DNA of 25,506 nt from a virus: positions 1-25,506 of the IMG/VR virus record IMGVR_UViG_3300046642_000303; one strand, written 5' to 3'. Shown here one piece after another: positions 1 through 6,986 of the stretch. How positions within the stretch are numbered: the stretch's first letter is position 1; each line of letters begins with the position of its first letter. The notes beneath the pieces were generated by a model. That model was not told where the DNA came from. It did no database searches and saw only the letters and a list, made by a program, of their open reading frames with translations. The position numbers and the translations under genes were made by a program.

Positions 1-230
1 ATCTGCGCCGTATCAAGTCGGCAGCGCCTAGCATGTTCCACTTAGCCTAACCCTTTTCCTCGAAGGTGAACGCGATCTGCTGGTTGTCGTTGGCGGGTGT
101 TGGCATGACGTTGCGGTGAATGCCCCAATGACAGCATCCACCAAATGCCCACGAAGCGATACCTGACCTATATCCGCTCGCCGCAATGCCTTACAATGAA
201 GGGGCCTAATACAAATATCTACTCGAAGAA
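1..230. other. left-edge stretch with no assignable gene
   Basis: All three forward frames are open from the edge only briefly, with stops at 29-31, 43-45 and 48-50. Any of them could be the last few codons of an upstream gene, expected to be terminase or another head gene. The third frame ends in MFHLA then TAA at 48-50. Frame 2 is open again from 32 to about 164 but has no convincing start. A 35-codon ORF at 145-252 overlaps the next gene and has no visible ribosome binding site. I see no RNA gene, terminator or clear promoter here. Confidence 0.4.
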
Positions 231-422
231 ATGGTTCGCGTTTTACATTTGAATTATGATGACAATAGCGATGTGTACAAACGACTAAACGATCCAAATA
301 ATGGGACTCTAAGCCAGCTTTGGGATGAGGGTTGGGAATTTCTAGTGGTGGTAAATGGTGAATCTTATTGCGTCAGTAGTGACGGCATTCGTCCATGGTA
401 TGAGGAAGATTCACCATGTTGA
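231..422 (+). CDS. small acidic hypothetical protein, 63 aa
   Basis: I do not recognise this protein. It is a 63-residue acidic polypeptide, aromatic-rich near its end, with no signal peptide or membrane segment. It is visibly more AT-rich than the genes that follow. Its stop (TGA, 420-422) overlaps the ATG of the protease-capsid gene at 416, so the two would be translationally coupled, and that is the main reason to accept it. A purine-rich GAAGAA lies close before the ATG but is a weak ribosome binding site. It could be a small accessory gene carried next to the capsid, or a chance ORF in a recombination scar. Confidence 0.45.
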   Translation: MVRVLHLNYDDNSDVYKRLNDPNNGTLSQLWDEGWEFLVVVNGESYCVSSDGIRPWYEEDSPC

Positions 423-2365
423 ACCGAGCCTATTCGCTTTTGACGGTTAAAGCCGTCGACGAGGACGCGCGGATCATCACCGGCATGGCATCGACGCCGA
501 CGCCGGATCGGCTTGAGGATGTGGTCGAGCCCGCCGGCGCGCAGTTCAAGTTGCCGCTGCCGTTGCTGTGGCAGCACGACTCGAGCCAGCCGATCGGCCA
601 CGTCACCCATGCCAAGGTTAGCAAGGCCGGCATCGAGATCATCGCCAAGATCGCCAAGGGCGTCACCGCCGAGATCGACCGCGCCTGGTCGTTGATAAAG
701 GCCGGGCTCGTCCCCGGCCTCTCGATCGGCTTCAAAGCGATCGAGACCGCGCGCATCGAAAAGACCAGCGGAATTCGCTTCATCAAATGGGATTGGCTTG
801 AGCTCAGTGCCGTGACCATCCCGGCCAACATCGAAGCATCCATCCAGACCATCAAATCGATCGACACTGCGCAGCGGGCCGCGTCCGGCCCACGAGCTCG
901 TGGTGTTGTTCATCTCAACCCACCCGGCGCCTCGGGACGATCCCAACCCGCCCAGGAGGGCGCTGCTATGAAAACGATTGCCGAACAGATTACTGCGCTT
1001 GAGGCCAAACGGTCCGCGAGCGCGGCCCGCATGGAAGTCGTGATGCAAAAAAGTCTCGACGAGGATCGGACCTCGGATGCGGCCGAGCAGGAAGAGTTTG
1101 ACGGCTTGCAAGTCGATGTCGAGAAGCTCGACAAGGATCTGGTGCGGTTGCGCCAGCTCGAGAAGGCGAAGGCGTTCGCGGCCAGGCCGATCATCAAGGC
1201 CGACACCGCGGCCGAAGGTGCCGCCGCCCGCGCCGGCAGTATTGTCGTGCGTGGCCAGCCGCAACTCGAGCCGGGCATCGAGGCGGTGCGGATCTGGAAA
1301 GCGCGGATCTGCGCGAGGCTGGATGGCCGTCCCGTCGCGGATGTTGCCGGTGAAATGTACGGCGCCGATTCCAATGCCTATGCCGCGGTGACAAAAGCCG
1401 CGGTGCCGGCCGGCACGACCATCTCGCCGAATTGGGCCTCCGGGCTGGTCGGAACGGAAACCGGCGCGGTCGCTGATTTCGTGGAATGGTTGCGGCCGCG
1501 GACCATCCTGACTCGCTTCGGGACCGGCGGCGTTCCAGCCTTGCGGGCGGTCGGATTCTATCTGCCGCTGATCACGCAAACCAGCGCCGGGGCCGGCTAC
1601 TGGGTCGGCGAGGGGAAAGCCAAGCCTCTAACTGCGTTCAACTTCACGCGCACGCACCTGGTGCCGACGAAGGTGGCGAACATCACCGTCCTGACCCAAG
1701 AGAATATCCGCTACAGTAATCCGAAGTCGGACACGATCGTTCGCGATCAGCTTGCGGCCGCACTGATCGAGCGGCTGGACATCGATTTCATCAATCCGGC
1801 CAAGACCGCGGTGGCCGGAATCTCGCCGGCCTCCATCACCAATGGTGCGCCGGCCATTGTCTCGTCAGCGGGAACGGATGCCGACAGTGTGCGCCTCGAT
1901 CTGCGCTCGCTGTGGGCCAAATTCACTGCGGCAAATAACCCGCCCACGACCGGCGTATTCGTGATGTCATCCAACGTGGCGGTATCACTAGCATCGATGG
2001 TCAATCCATTGGGGCAAGAGAGCTTCCCCGATATGAACATGACCGGCGGCACGCTGTTTGGAATGCCGGTGATCTCGTCCGATCACGTCGCCGATACCAT
2101 CGTCGTTCTGGTCAATGCGTCGGACATCTATCTCGGCGACGAGGGTGGCGTTGCGGTCGATGCCAGCATGGAAGCATCGATCGAAATGTCGGATGCCCCA
2201 ACCGGGGATTCCGGCGCACCAACGGCATCGACAGCCGTCTCGATGTTCCAGACCAACTCGGTCGCGATTCGCGCCGAGCGGACAATCAACTGGGCTCGCC
2301 GCCGCACGCAATCGGTCGCCTATCTGACCGGCGTCGATTGGGGTGGCCCCGTCCATACGGCATAG
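416..2365 (+). CDS. fused prohead protease / HK97-type major capsid protein
   Basis: This 649-residue protein joins two head genes that are usually separate. Residues 1 to about 150 look like an HK97-family (peptidase U35) prohead protease: LLWQHD gives the likely catalytic His54, GLSIGF gives Ser103, and WLELSAV gives Glu129. Such proteases process the scaffold part of the capsid protein during head maturation. A linker rich in Ala, Pro and Gly (about 150-184) leads into a coiled-coil delta-domain-like segment (185-255) and then an HK97 capsid fold, with WVGEGKAK and a C-terminal MFQTNSVAIRAERTINW. The start at 416 has GAGGA at 402-406. A second start inside the frame (see 968) probably makes capsid protein alone. 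Portal normally comes before protease and capsid, but here it follows. Family assignment is by motif and layout. Confidence 0.9.
   Translation: MLNRAYSLLTVKAVDEDARIITGMASTPTPDRLEDVVEPAGAQFKLPLPLLWQHDSSQPIGHVTHAKVSKAGIEIIAKIAKGVTAEIDRAWSLIKAGLVPGLSIGFKAIETARIEKTSGIRFIKWDWLELSAVTIPANIEASIQTIKSIDTAQRAASGPRARGVVHLNPPGASGRSQPAQEGAAMKTIAEQITALEAKRSASAARMEVVMQKSLDEDRTSDAAEQEEFDGLQVDVEKLDKDLVRLRQLEKAKAFAARPIIKADTAAEGAAARAGSIVVRGQPQLEPGIEAVRIWKARICARLDGRPVADVAGEMYGADSNAYAAVTKAAVPAGTTISPNWASGLVGTETGAVADFVEWLRPRTILTRFGTGGVPALRAVGFYLPLITQTSAGAGYWVGEGKAKPLTAFNFTRTHLVPTKVANITVLTQENIRYSNPKSDTIVRDQLAAALIERLDIDFINPAKTAVAGISPASITNGAPAIVSSAGTDADSVRLDLRSLWAKFTAANNPPTTGVFVMSSNVAVSLASMVNPLGQESFPDMNMTGGTLFGMPVISSDHVADTIVVLVNASDIYLGDEGGVAVDASMEASIEMSDAPTGDSGAPTASTAVSMFQTNSVAIRAERTINWARRRTQSVAYLTGVDWGGPVHTA
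954..970 (+). promoter_or_regulatory. internal Shine-Dalgarno and start for the capsid protein
   Basis: AGGAGG at 954-959 sits 8 bases before ATG at 968-970, in frame with the surrounding 649-codon gene. The match to the anti-SD sequence is full length. It lies exactly at the protease/capsid linker boundary, which makes chance unlikely. Confidence 0.8.
968..2365 (+). CDS. major capsid protein from an internal in-frame start, 465 aa
   Basis: Codon 185 of the fusion gene is ATG, preceded 8 bases upstream by AGGAGG (954-959), one of the strongest ribosome binding sites in the window. Translation from here gives a 465-residue protein of normal length for an HK97 capsid subunit with its own delta domain: a charged coiled coil in the first 70 residues, then the capsid fold. 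Hundreds of capsid subunits but few proteases are needed per head, so a nested start would supply the excess. That ratio argument is inference; the SD and reading frame are seen directly. Confidence 0.75.
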   Translation: MKTIAEQITALEAKRSASAARMEVVMQKSLDEDRTSDAAEQEEFDGLQVDVEKLDKDLVRLRQLEKAKAFAARPIIKADTAAEGAAARAGSIVVRGQPQLEPGIEAVRIWKARICARLDGRPVADVAGEMYGADSNAYAAVTKAAVPAGTTISPNWASGLVGTETGAVADFVEWLRPRTILTRFGTGGVPALRAVGFYLPLITQTSAGAGYWVGEGKAKPLTAFNFTRTHLVPTKVANITVLTQENIRYSNPKSDTIVRDQLAAALIERLDIDFINPAKTAVAGISPASITNGAPAIVSSAGTDADSVRLDLRSLWAKFTAANNPPTTGVFVMSSNVAVSLASMVNPLGQESFPDMNMTGGTLFGMPVISSDHVADTIVVLVNASDIYLGDEGGVAVDASMEASIEMSDAPTGDSGAPTASTAVSMFQTNSVAIRAERTINWARRRTQSVAYLTGVDWGGPVHTA

Positions 2366-2380
2366 TTTACGGCATAGTTT
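2357..2380 (+). repeat. 12-bp tandem duplication containing the capsid stop codon
   Basis: ACGGCATAGTTT is present twice head to tail (2357-2368 and 2369-2380). The unit holds the last two codons and the TAG stop of the capsid gene, so the duplication places a second in-frame TAG at 2375-2377, four codons after the first. Confidence 0.9.
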
Positions 2381-2391
2381 AACGCCAACTG

Positions 2392-2434
2392 GCCGGCGGC
2401 AAGCAAGGCCTCCAACCTTGCTGCCGGCATTTTT
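2392..2434 (+). terminator. hairpin terminator or attenuator after the capsid gene
   Basis: The arms 2392-2403 and 2417-2428 pair over 12 bp with one G-U, around a 13-base loop, followed by ATTTTT (five T, 2430-2434). This has the form of a Rho-independent terminator with a short T run. It lies in the only sizeable gap in this part of the late operon, directly after the capsid gene. It may reduce read-through to portal and later genes, or protect the 3' end of a capsid mRNA. Confidence 0.7.
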
Positions 2435-2447
2435 GGAAACCAAACCC

Positions 2448-2798
2448 ATGAAAAGAATGCTCGGGCTGAAAGCTCTCAGGCCGCATTTGTACGGCACGCG
2501 CCGGCTCGAGGCGGGCGATGAATACGAAGCGCCGGCCGAAGAAGCGATCGCCCAAGTCGCAACCCGCAAAGCGGACTTCATCAAGGGCAAAATGAGAGTG
2601 GCGGATACACCAGCGCCGGCCGAGAAACCAGCGCCGCCGCCTACGCCCATACCGCAACACGAACCCGAGCCCGAACCCGAGCGTGGCGAGCCGGATATCG
2701 AAAACTTGCGCCGCGAGGCCATGCAGCTCGGCATCGATGTCGATGGCCGCTGGGGCGTGGCGCGGCTGAATTATGAGATCGCCAAGGCGAAACGCTGA
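2448..2798 (+). CDS. small phage protein with C-terminal HeH-like domain, 116 aa
   Basis: The start at 2448 (MKRMLGL) was chosen because the upstream in-frame codons run through the terminator hairpin. The N-terminal half has a short motif of the type seen in small phage proteins next to capsid genes (LYGTRRLEAGDEYEAP). The middle is a Pro/Glu-rich linker with repeated PEPEPE. The C-terminal part (LRREAMQLGIDVDGRW, about 82-97) resembles the HeH/LEM-like helical domain found at the ends of small phage proteins. Its role is unknown; a minor head or head-fibre component would fit. Its stop overlaps the portal start by one base (TGATG). Confidence 0.7.
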   Translation: MKRMLGLKALRPHLYGTRRLEAGDEYEAPAEEAIAQVATRKADFIKGKMRVADTPAPAEKPAPPPTPIPQHEPEPEPERGEPDIENLRREAMQLGIDVDGRWGVARLNYEIAKAKR

Positions 2799-4213
2799 TG
2801 CGCATCCTCGGCCTGCCAGTGCCGTTCACCGGCGAAAAGCAAAAGCAAATCGGTGCGCTTACTTCCGTCACGGAAGGCCGCGGCGGCTGGTTTCCGATTG
2901 TGCGCGAGCCTTTCACCGGCGCGTGGCAGCGCAATATCTCGATCAACAACGACATGGTGTCGTCGTTCAATGCGGACTTCGCCTGCAAGACTCTGATTTC
3001 CCGCGACATCGCAAAGCTGCGCGTCAAGCTCGTCGAGCAAGATAGCGACGGCATTTGGTCGGAGACCACCAACCCGGCTTTTAGTCCGGTGTTGCGCCAG
3101 CCGAACAACTATCAAACCCGCAATCAGTTCTGGGAAAGCTGGCTACTGTCGAAGTTGAGTCGCGGCAACACCTATGTCCTGAAGATTCGCGACAATCGCA
3201 ATATCGTCACCGATTTGCATGTGCTCGATCCTACTCGCGTGCAGCCGCTCGTGGCGCTCGATGGGTCCATATTCTATCGCCTGAGCACCGACCATCTCGC
3301 TGGCCTGGACACCGAGATCGTGGTGCCGGCGCGCGAAATTATCCACGATCGGTTCAACTGTATGTTTCATCCGCTGGTCGGTACGCCGCCGGTGTTCGCC
3401 AGCGGGCTCGCCTCGATGCTCGGGCTCAACGCGCAGAAGGCATCAGCACTGTTATTTGAAAATAACTCAACGCCAGGCGGACTGCTCACCGCGCCCGGCG
3501 AAGTCACCGAGGTCGAAGAAAAACGCATCAAGGAAGAATGGGAACAGCGTTTCTCGCGGGTGAATCTCGGTCGGGTAGCGGTGCTTTCCGGCGGCATGAT
3601 GTATCAAAAAATGCCGCTGACCGCGGTTGAAACGCAGATGATCGACCAGCTCAAATGGTCGGCGGAAACGGTGTGTTCTGTTTATCATGTACCGCCGTAC
3701 AAGGTGGGCATCGACGTGCTGCCGCGCGGGTTTACCAATCTGCAGGCTTTGAACGTCGAATATTATTCGCAGTCATTGCAATCGCACATCGAGGAAATCG
3801 AGGAACTGCTCGACCAGGCACTCGGCATCGGCGAGGCCGAGGGACTCGGCACCGAATTCGATACCGATAACCTTTTGCGCATGGACACCATCGCGCTGAC
3901 CACCACCGTCAAGGATGCCGTCGGTGCTGGTGTGATGTCGCCGAACGAGGGCCGCGCCAAGCTCGACTTGAAGCCGGTCACGGGCGGCGACTCGCCGTTC
4001 CTCCAACAACAAAACTATAGCCTTGAGGCGCTCGCTAAGCGCGACGCGCAGGCCGATCCGTTCGCGCCCGCAACGCCGCCAGCACCATCGTCCGCAAATG
4101 CGCCAGCCGACCAGGTGCCGCCGGCAAAGGATCAAGCGCCGCCCGCTGCCGCCAAATCTCTCGCGCAGCGGTTCAATCTGGCCTTGAAGGCCGTACATCG
4201 CGAGGCCGCATGA
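2798..4213 (+). CDS. HK97-family portal protein
   Basis: This 471-residue protein forms the dodecameric ring at one head vertex through which DNA enters and leaves and to which the tail attaches. Typical portal features are visible: NDMVSSFNADFACKTLISRDIAKL near the N-terminus, WLLSKLSRGNTYVLKIRD in the core, DRFNCMFHPLVGTPPV, and QMIDQLKWSAETVCSVYHVPPYKVG followed by NLQALNVEYYSQSL. The C-terminal 70 residues are a Pro/Ala-rich tail. Length is normal for the family. It overlaps the genes on both sides by one to four bases, so it is translated as part of a coupled series. It lies after the capsid gene instead of before it. Confidence 0.92.
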   Translation: MRILGLPVPFTGEKQKQIGALTSVTEGRGGWFPIVREPFTGAWQRNISINNDMVSSFNADFACKTLISRDIAKLRVKLVEQDSDGIWSETTNPAFSPVLRQPNNYQTRNQFWESWLLSKLSRGNTYVLKIRDNRNIVTDLHVLDPTRVQPLVALDGSIFYRLSTDHLAGLDTEIVVPAREIIHDRFNCMFHPLVGTPPVFASGLASMLGLNAQKASALLFENNSTPGGLLTAPGEVTEVEEKRIKEEWEQRFSRVNLGRVAVLSGGMMYQKMPLTAVETQMIDQLKWSAETVCSVYHVPPYKVGIDVLPRGFTNLQALNVEYYSQSLQSHIEEIEELLDQALGIGEAEGLGTEFDTDNLLRMDTIALTTTVKDAVGAGVMSPNEGRAKLDLKPVTGGDSPFLQQQNYSLEALAKRDAQADPFAPATPPAPSSANAPADQVPPAKDQAPPAAAKSLAQRFNLALKAVHREAA

Positions 4214-4467
4214 TGGATGACAACCTGCTCGCCGACCTCGCGGAGGGCCTGGTGCCATTCGTGCGCGACTACGTGACCGATGCATTCAGCAAGACCGTGC
4301 TGCCGCCCGAGCTCGCCGGGCAGGTCGCGATGGCGGTGCGGATGCTGCACGAGTCGCCACCAATCGAGCAGCACAGCGCCGCGCCGCGGCCATCGCCGAA
4401 GGTGACCCGCATCGAGCGCGATGAGGACGGCAACTTCGTGCCGGTCTACGACGAGGCGCAACCGTGA
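4210..4467 (+). CDS. small conserved-looking phage protein, 85 aa
   Basis: I do not recognise a named family. The protein has an amphipathic helical N-terminal half (LADLAEGLVPFVRDYV), a short Pro/Ser linker, and a charged C-terminus reading VTRIERDEDGNFVPVYDE. The start overlaps the portal stop (ATGA, 4210-4213), and a second ATG follows directly. By position it could be a small head protein or a portal or packaging accessory. Confidence 0.7.
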   Translation: MMDDNLLADLAEGLVPFVRDYVTDAFSKTVLPPELAGQVAMAVRMLHESPPIEQHSAAPRPSPKVTRIERDEDGNFVPVYDEAQP

Positions 4468-4829
4468 TCCTTGAACTGTCGGAAGATGCCGGCAATGCCA
4501 TGCTCGACGTGCTTGGCAGTATGATGGATGGCGGCAGCATTGAGTTGCTGACTAGCGATGGCACAGCCTTGGCGGTGCTGAATCTGTCCGACCCGGCGGC
4601 GCAGGATGCTATCGGCGGTCAGTTGGAGTTCAACGAGATTGCAGAGGAAGATGCCGCGCGCGCACAGGGCATCGTGGAAATTGCGCGCATCATCGCGGCA
4701 GATGGCAGCAATATCTTTTCCTGCGATGTCGGCGACGAGAACAGCGACGCAGCGATCAAGCTCAACACCACCAAGATTTATCGCGGTGGCCCGGTTCGGC
4801 TCAAGTCGTTCCGATTGGCAATGCCATGA
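4464..4829 (+). CDS. hypothetical phage protein, 121 aa, GTG start
   Basis: Translation begins at GTG 4464-4466, overlapping the previous TGA. The product is acidic, about 121 residues, with alternating hydrophobic stretches suggesting a beta-rich small domain (IELLTSDGTALAVLNL; GGPVRLKSFRL). It has no signal or membrane segment. The next gene starts inside its stop (ATGA at 4826). It sits just before the fibre gene, so it may help attach or fold a fibre; that is a guess from position only. Confidence 0.65.
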   Translation: MILELSEDAGNAMLDVLGSMMDGGSIELLTSDGTALAVLNLSDPAAQDAIGGQLEFNEIAEEDAARAQGIVEIARIIAADGSNIFSCDVGDENSDAAIKLNTTKIYRGGPVRLKSFRLAMP

Positions 4830-6283
4830 CCCAGCAGGTCATCAATATCGGCAGCGCACCGGATGACGCCACGGGCGATCCGCTGCGGACTTCATTCGAT
4901 AAGACGAATGAGAATTTCACCGAACTCTATTCCAAGGGGGCCACGGAAGGCCTCTGGAATTACAACAAGAGTAGCACCGATACCACCACCGCGCCGGTGT
5001 CGGGCCGCTTCAAAACCAATAGCGGAGACTATCGCGGCGCCACGCAGATTGCGATCAACGCGATCACCATTCAAGGCATCGATAGAAGCAGCACACTGCG
5101 GACACTGCTCGTTGGCGATCTTGTTCAGTGCCAGGATTCGACTAACGCCGCGGCCTGGTGCCGCTATAGTTTGCAATCGCTTCCGGTCGACCACGGAACT
5201 TGGTTTCAACTTAACGTCACCTATCAAACCGATGGCGGCGTGGCATCTGGCGATAATCAAGAAATCGTTTTTGTCTTCACGGCCAGCAGCGGTGGCGGCG
5301 GTGGCAACGTCAGCAATGTTGGCATACCAACAAACGGCCAGATTGCGCAGTGGACGGATGCCACTCACATCCAGGGCATTGCTACATCTACACTTGGTTT
5401 CGCGCCGCTTGCTTCGCCGACATTCACTGGCGATCCAAAGGCTCCAACGCCTACCGCGGGCGATAACGATACATCAATTGCGACAACAGCTTTTGTGGCC
5501 GCTGCAGTTGCCGCTGGAAGCGCCGGTGCACCAGTCGGTGCGGAATACATCACGTCAACGGCCAACGCGACGCTGACCGCCGAACGGGTGCTGACCGATA
5601 CCGCGACGGTGACGTGGGACCGCGCGACGGCGGGGCAGATCAAGGCCAATGCAGCGGGCGGCGGCAGCATCACCGCTCCTACCCGCACGGTTCTTACTTC
5701 GGGCACCGGCACCTACACCACGCCGACCGGGGCGACTTGGCTCGAAGTTGAACTGGTCGGCGGTGGCGGTGCCGGTGGGTCCGGCACTGTTGGCACGGAC
5801 GGTGGAAACACGACATTTGGCCCGATCACCTGTACCGGTGGAGGTGTGGGGCCTGCGGCTGGCAGCCCGGCGGTGAATGGCGGCACTGCAAGCGGCGGCG
5901 ATGTGAACTTAAAAGGCGCCGATGGGGATGCCAATACTGCGGGTGGCGTCCCCGGTCAGGCCCACGCCACCGGCGGCATGGGCGGTGTTTCGCCCTTTGG
6001 CGGCGCCGGGCGTGGTGTTTACGACGGCAATCCTCCCGGCGACGCTTCGCCCAATACCGGCTCGGGCGGCGGTGGCGGCGGCGTGAATGCGGCGGCAGGC
6101 GTCGCGGGCATGCAAGGTGGGGGCGCCGGTGGTTATGCCCGCAAGCTCATCGCTAGTCCGGCCGCAACATATAGCTATGCCGTTGGGGCCGCTGGCGTTG
6201 CTGGCTCTGCTTTCGGCAGCACCTATGCAGGCGGCAACGGTGGCAGCGGCATCATCATCGTGACGGCGCACTTCGGAGGGTAG
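4826..6283 (+). CDS. fibre protein with glycine-rich tip domain, 485 aa
   Basis: Three fibre hallmarks are visible in order. The N-terminus (about 3-32) has NIGSAPDDATGDPLRTSFDK then NENFTELY, a common tail-fibre attachment motif. Around residues 190-225, PLASPTFTGDPKAPTP followed by DTSIATTAFV matches the repeat seen in lambda Stf-like side fibres. From about 300 on, TWLEVELVGGGGAGG and a long Gly/Ala-rich segment end in GGSGIIIVTAHFGG, the glycine-rich receptor-binding tip type. The protein probably acts on the virion surface in host or surface binding. Its gene lies between portal and head-tail connector rather than with the tail tip genes, so it could be a head-attached fibre. Confidence 0.8.
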   Translation: MTQQVINIGSAPDDATGDPLRTSFDKTNENFTELYSKGATEGLWNYNKSSTDTTTAPVSGRFKTNSGDYRGATQIAINAITIQGIDRSSTLRTLLVGDLVQCQDSTNAAAWCRYSLQSLPVDHGTWFQLNVTYQTDGGVASGDNQEIVFVFTASSGGGGGNVSNVGIPTNGQIAQWTDATHIQGIATSTLGFAPLASPTFTGDPKAPTPTAGDNDTSIATTAFVAAAVAAGSAGAPVGAEYITSTANATLTAERVLTDTATVTWDRATAGQIKANAAGGGSITAPTRTVLTSGTGTYTTPTGATWLEVELVGGGGAGGSGTVGTDGGNTTFGPITCTGGGVGPAAGSPAVNGGTASGGDVNLKGADGDANTAGGVPGQAHATGGMGGVSPFGGAGRGVYDGNPPGDASPNTGSGGGGGGVNAAAGVAGMQGGGAGGYARKLIASPAATYSYAVGAAGVAGSAFGSTYAGGNGGSGIIIVTAHFGG

Positions 6284-6286
6284 TCG

Positions 6287-6343
6287 GTGGCCTTTAATTT
6301 CCCAGCTTCCCCTACCGAATTTACACACCAAAAGTCTGAATGA
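6287..6343 (+). CDS. 18-codon coupled mini-ORF with fibre-like start
   Basis: GTG at 6287 follows GGAGGG (6275-6280) by 6 bases, and 18 codons end in TGA at 6341-6343, overlapping the next gene's ATG at 6340. The peptide begins with AFNFPASPTEF, which resembles the opening of phage fibre proteins (the FPxSPT style). It could be a leader that couples translation of the next gene to the fibre gene, or the stump of a fibre gene removed by recombination. No ribosome binding site of its own is evident for the downstream gene, which supports a coupling role. Confidence 0.45.
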   Translation: MAFNFPASPTEFTHQKSE

Positions 6344-6978
6344 CCGTCACTGTCGACAGCACTGCGCACACCGCCGATGCGACGTGGCCCAGCGCTGATG
6401 GATTTATTCCGTCCAACATCGTCCAGGCGGATCTGTCCGAGCCGGTGGGCGGGCAAGTCACCGCCGACACCGTTCGGTACACCGCCGACAATACGATCTA
6501 TCCGACTGCTGATGGCGGCGTCCTTCCCGGCGCTGTTGATACGACCGATGCGACCGTTATTGCCGGCGAGATCGAGATATCAGTCGGCGGTGGCGGCTAC
6601 TATCCGCGGCCGCGGCCATACCCGGTCGAGGGCGTCGGCTTCGGAATCCTGCCCCAGCTTGAGGGCGAGGCCCATGGCGTCGTCATTCTGGCTGGCGTTG
6701 GCGTCGGCAGACTTCCCGGCCTCGTCGGCGAGGCGGCTGGCGCATCTGGTGTTGTCGGGCGCAGCGAAGCAAAGTTCCTCGTCCGCGCCGCAGCGATCGG
6801 CGCCCGCGGCCAGGTTGGCGCGGCGGTTGCGGTTCTCAAGGGCCTGTCAGTGGCGAGCGCGGGCGCTGTCGGCACGCGCGGCTCGGCCTCAGGCACGATC
6901 ATGAAGTTCAAAGCCAGCGCTACCGGCCGGCATGACGACGATGAAGCCGCCGTGATGGCATTTCTGCTGGCAGCATAG
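6340..6978 (+). CDS. Gly/Ala/Val-rich structural protein, 212 aa
   Basis: I cannot assign a family. The N-terminal third is polar and threonine-rich with repeated TAD/SAD motifs (TADATWPSADGF, YTADNTIYPTADGG), suggesting a beta-structured fibre shaft. A GGGGYYPRPRPYPVEG hinge follows (about 86-100). The rest is a low-complexity Gly/Ala/Val region ending in an acidic DDDEAA and a hydrophobic tail. It lies in a run of fibre-like genes and is probably an accessory fibre or decoration protein. Its ATG overlaps the stop of the 18-codon ORF. Confidence 0.65.
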   Translation: MTVTVDSTAHTADATWPSADGFIPSNIVQADLSEPVGGQVTADTVRYTADNTIYPTADGGVLPGAVDTTDATVIAGEIEISVGGGGYYPRPRPYPVEGVGFGILPQLEGEAHGVVILAGVGVGRLPGLVGEAAGASGVVGRSEAKFLVRAAAIGARGQVGAAVAVLKGLSVASAGAVGTRGSASGTIMKFKASATGRHDDDEAAVMAFLLAA

Positions 6979-6986
6979 GGTGCGGC

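Noticed and set aside
145-252. 35-codon plus ORF near the left edge
   Set aside because: No ribosome binding site and it overlaps a slightly better supported ORF at 231; could not be separated from chance.
365-1579. 404-codon ORF on the minus strand opposite the protease-capsid gene
   Set aside because: It is antisense to a clearly recognised gene, is Arg/Gly/Asp-rich as GC-rich shadow frames are, and shows no motif.
1988-2734. 248-codon minus-strand ORF across capsid end and small gene
   Set aside because: It runs through the terminator hairpin and is low-complexity; shadow frame.
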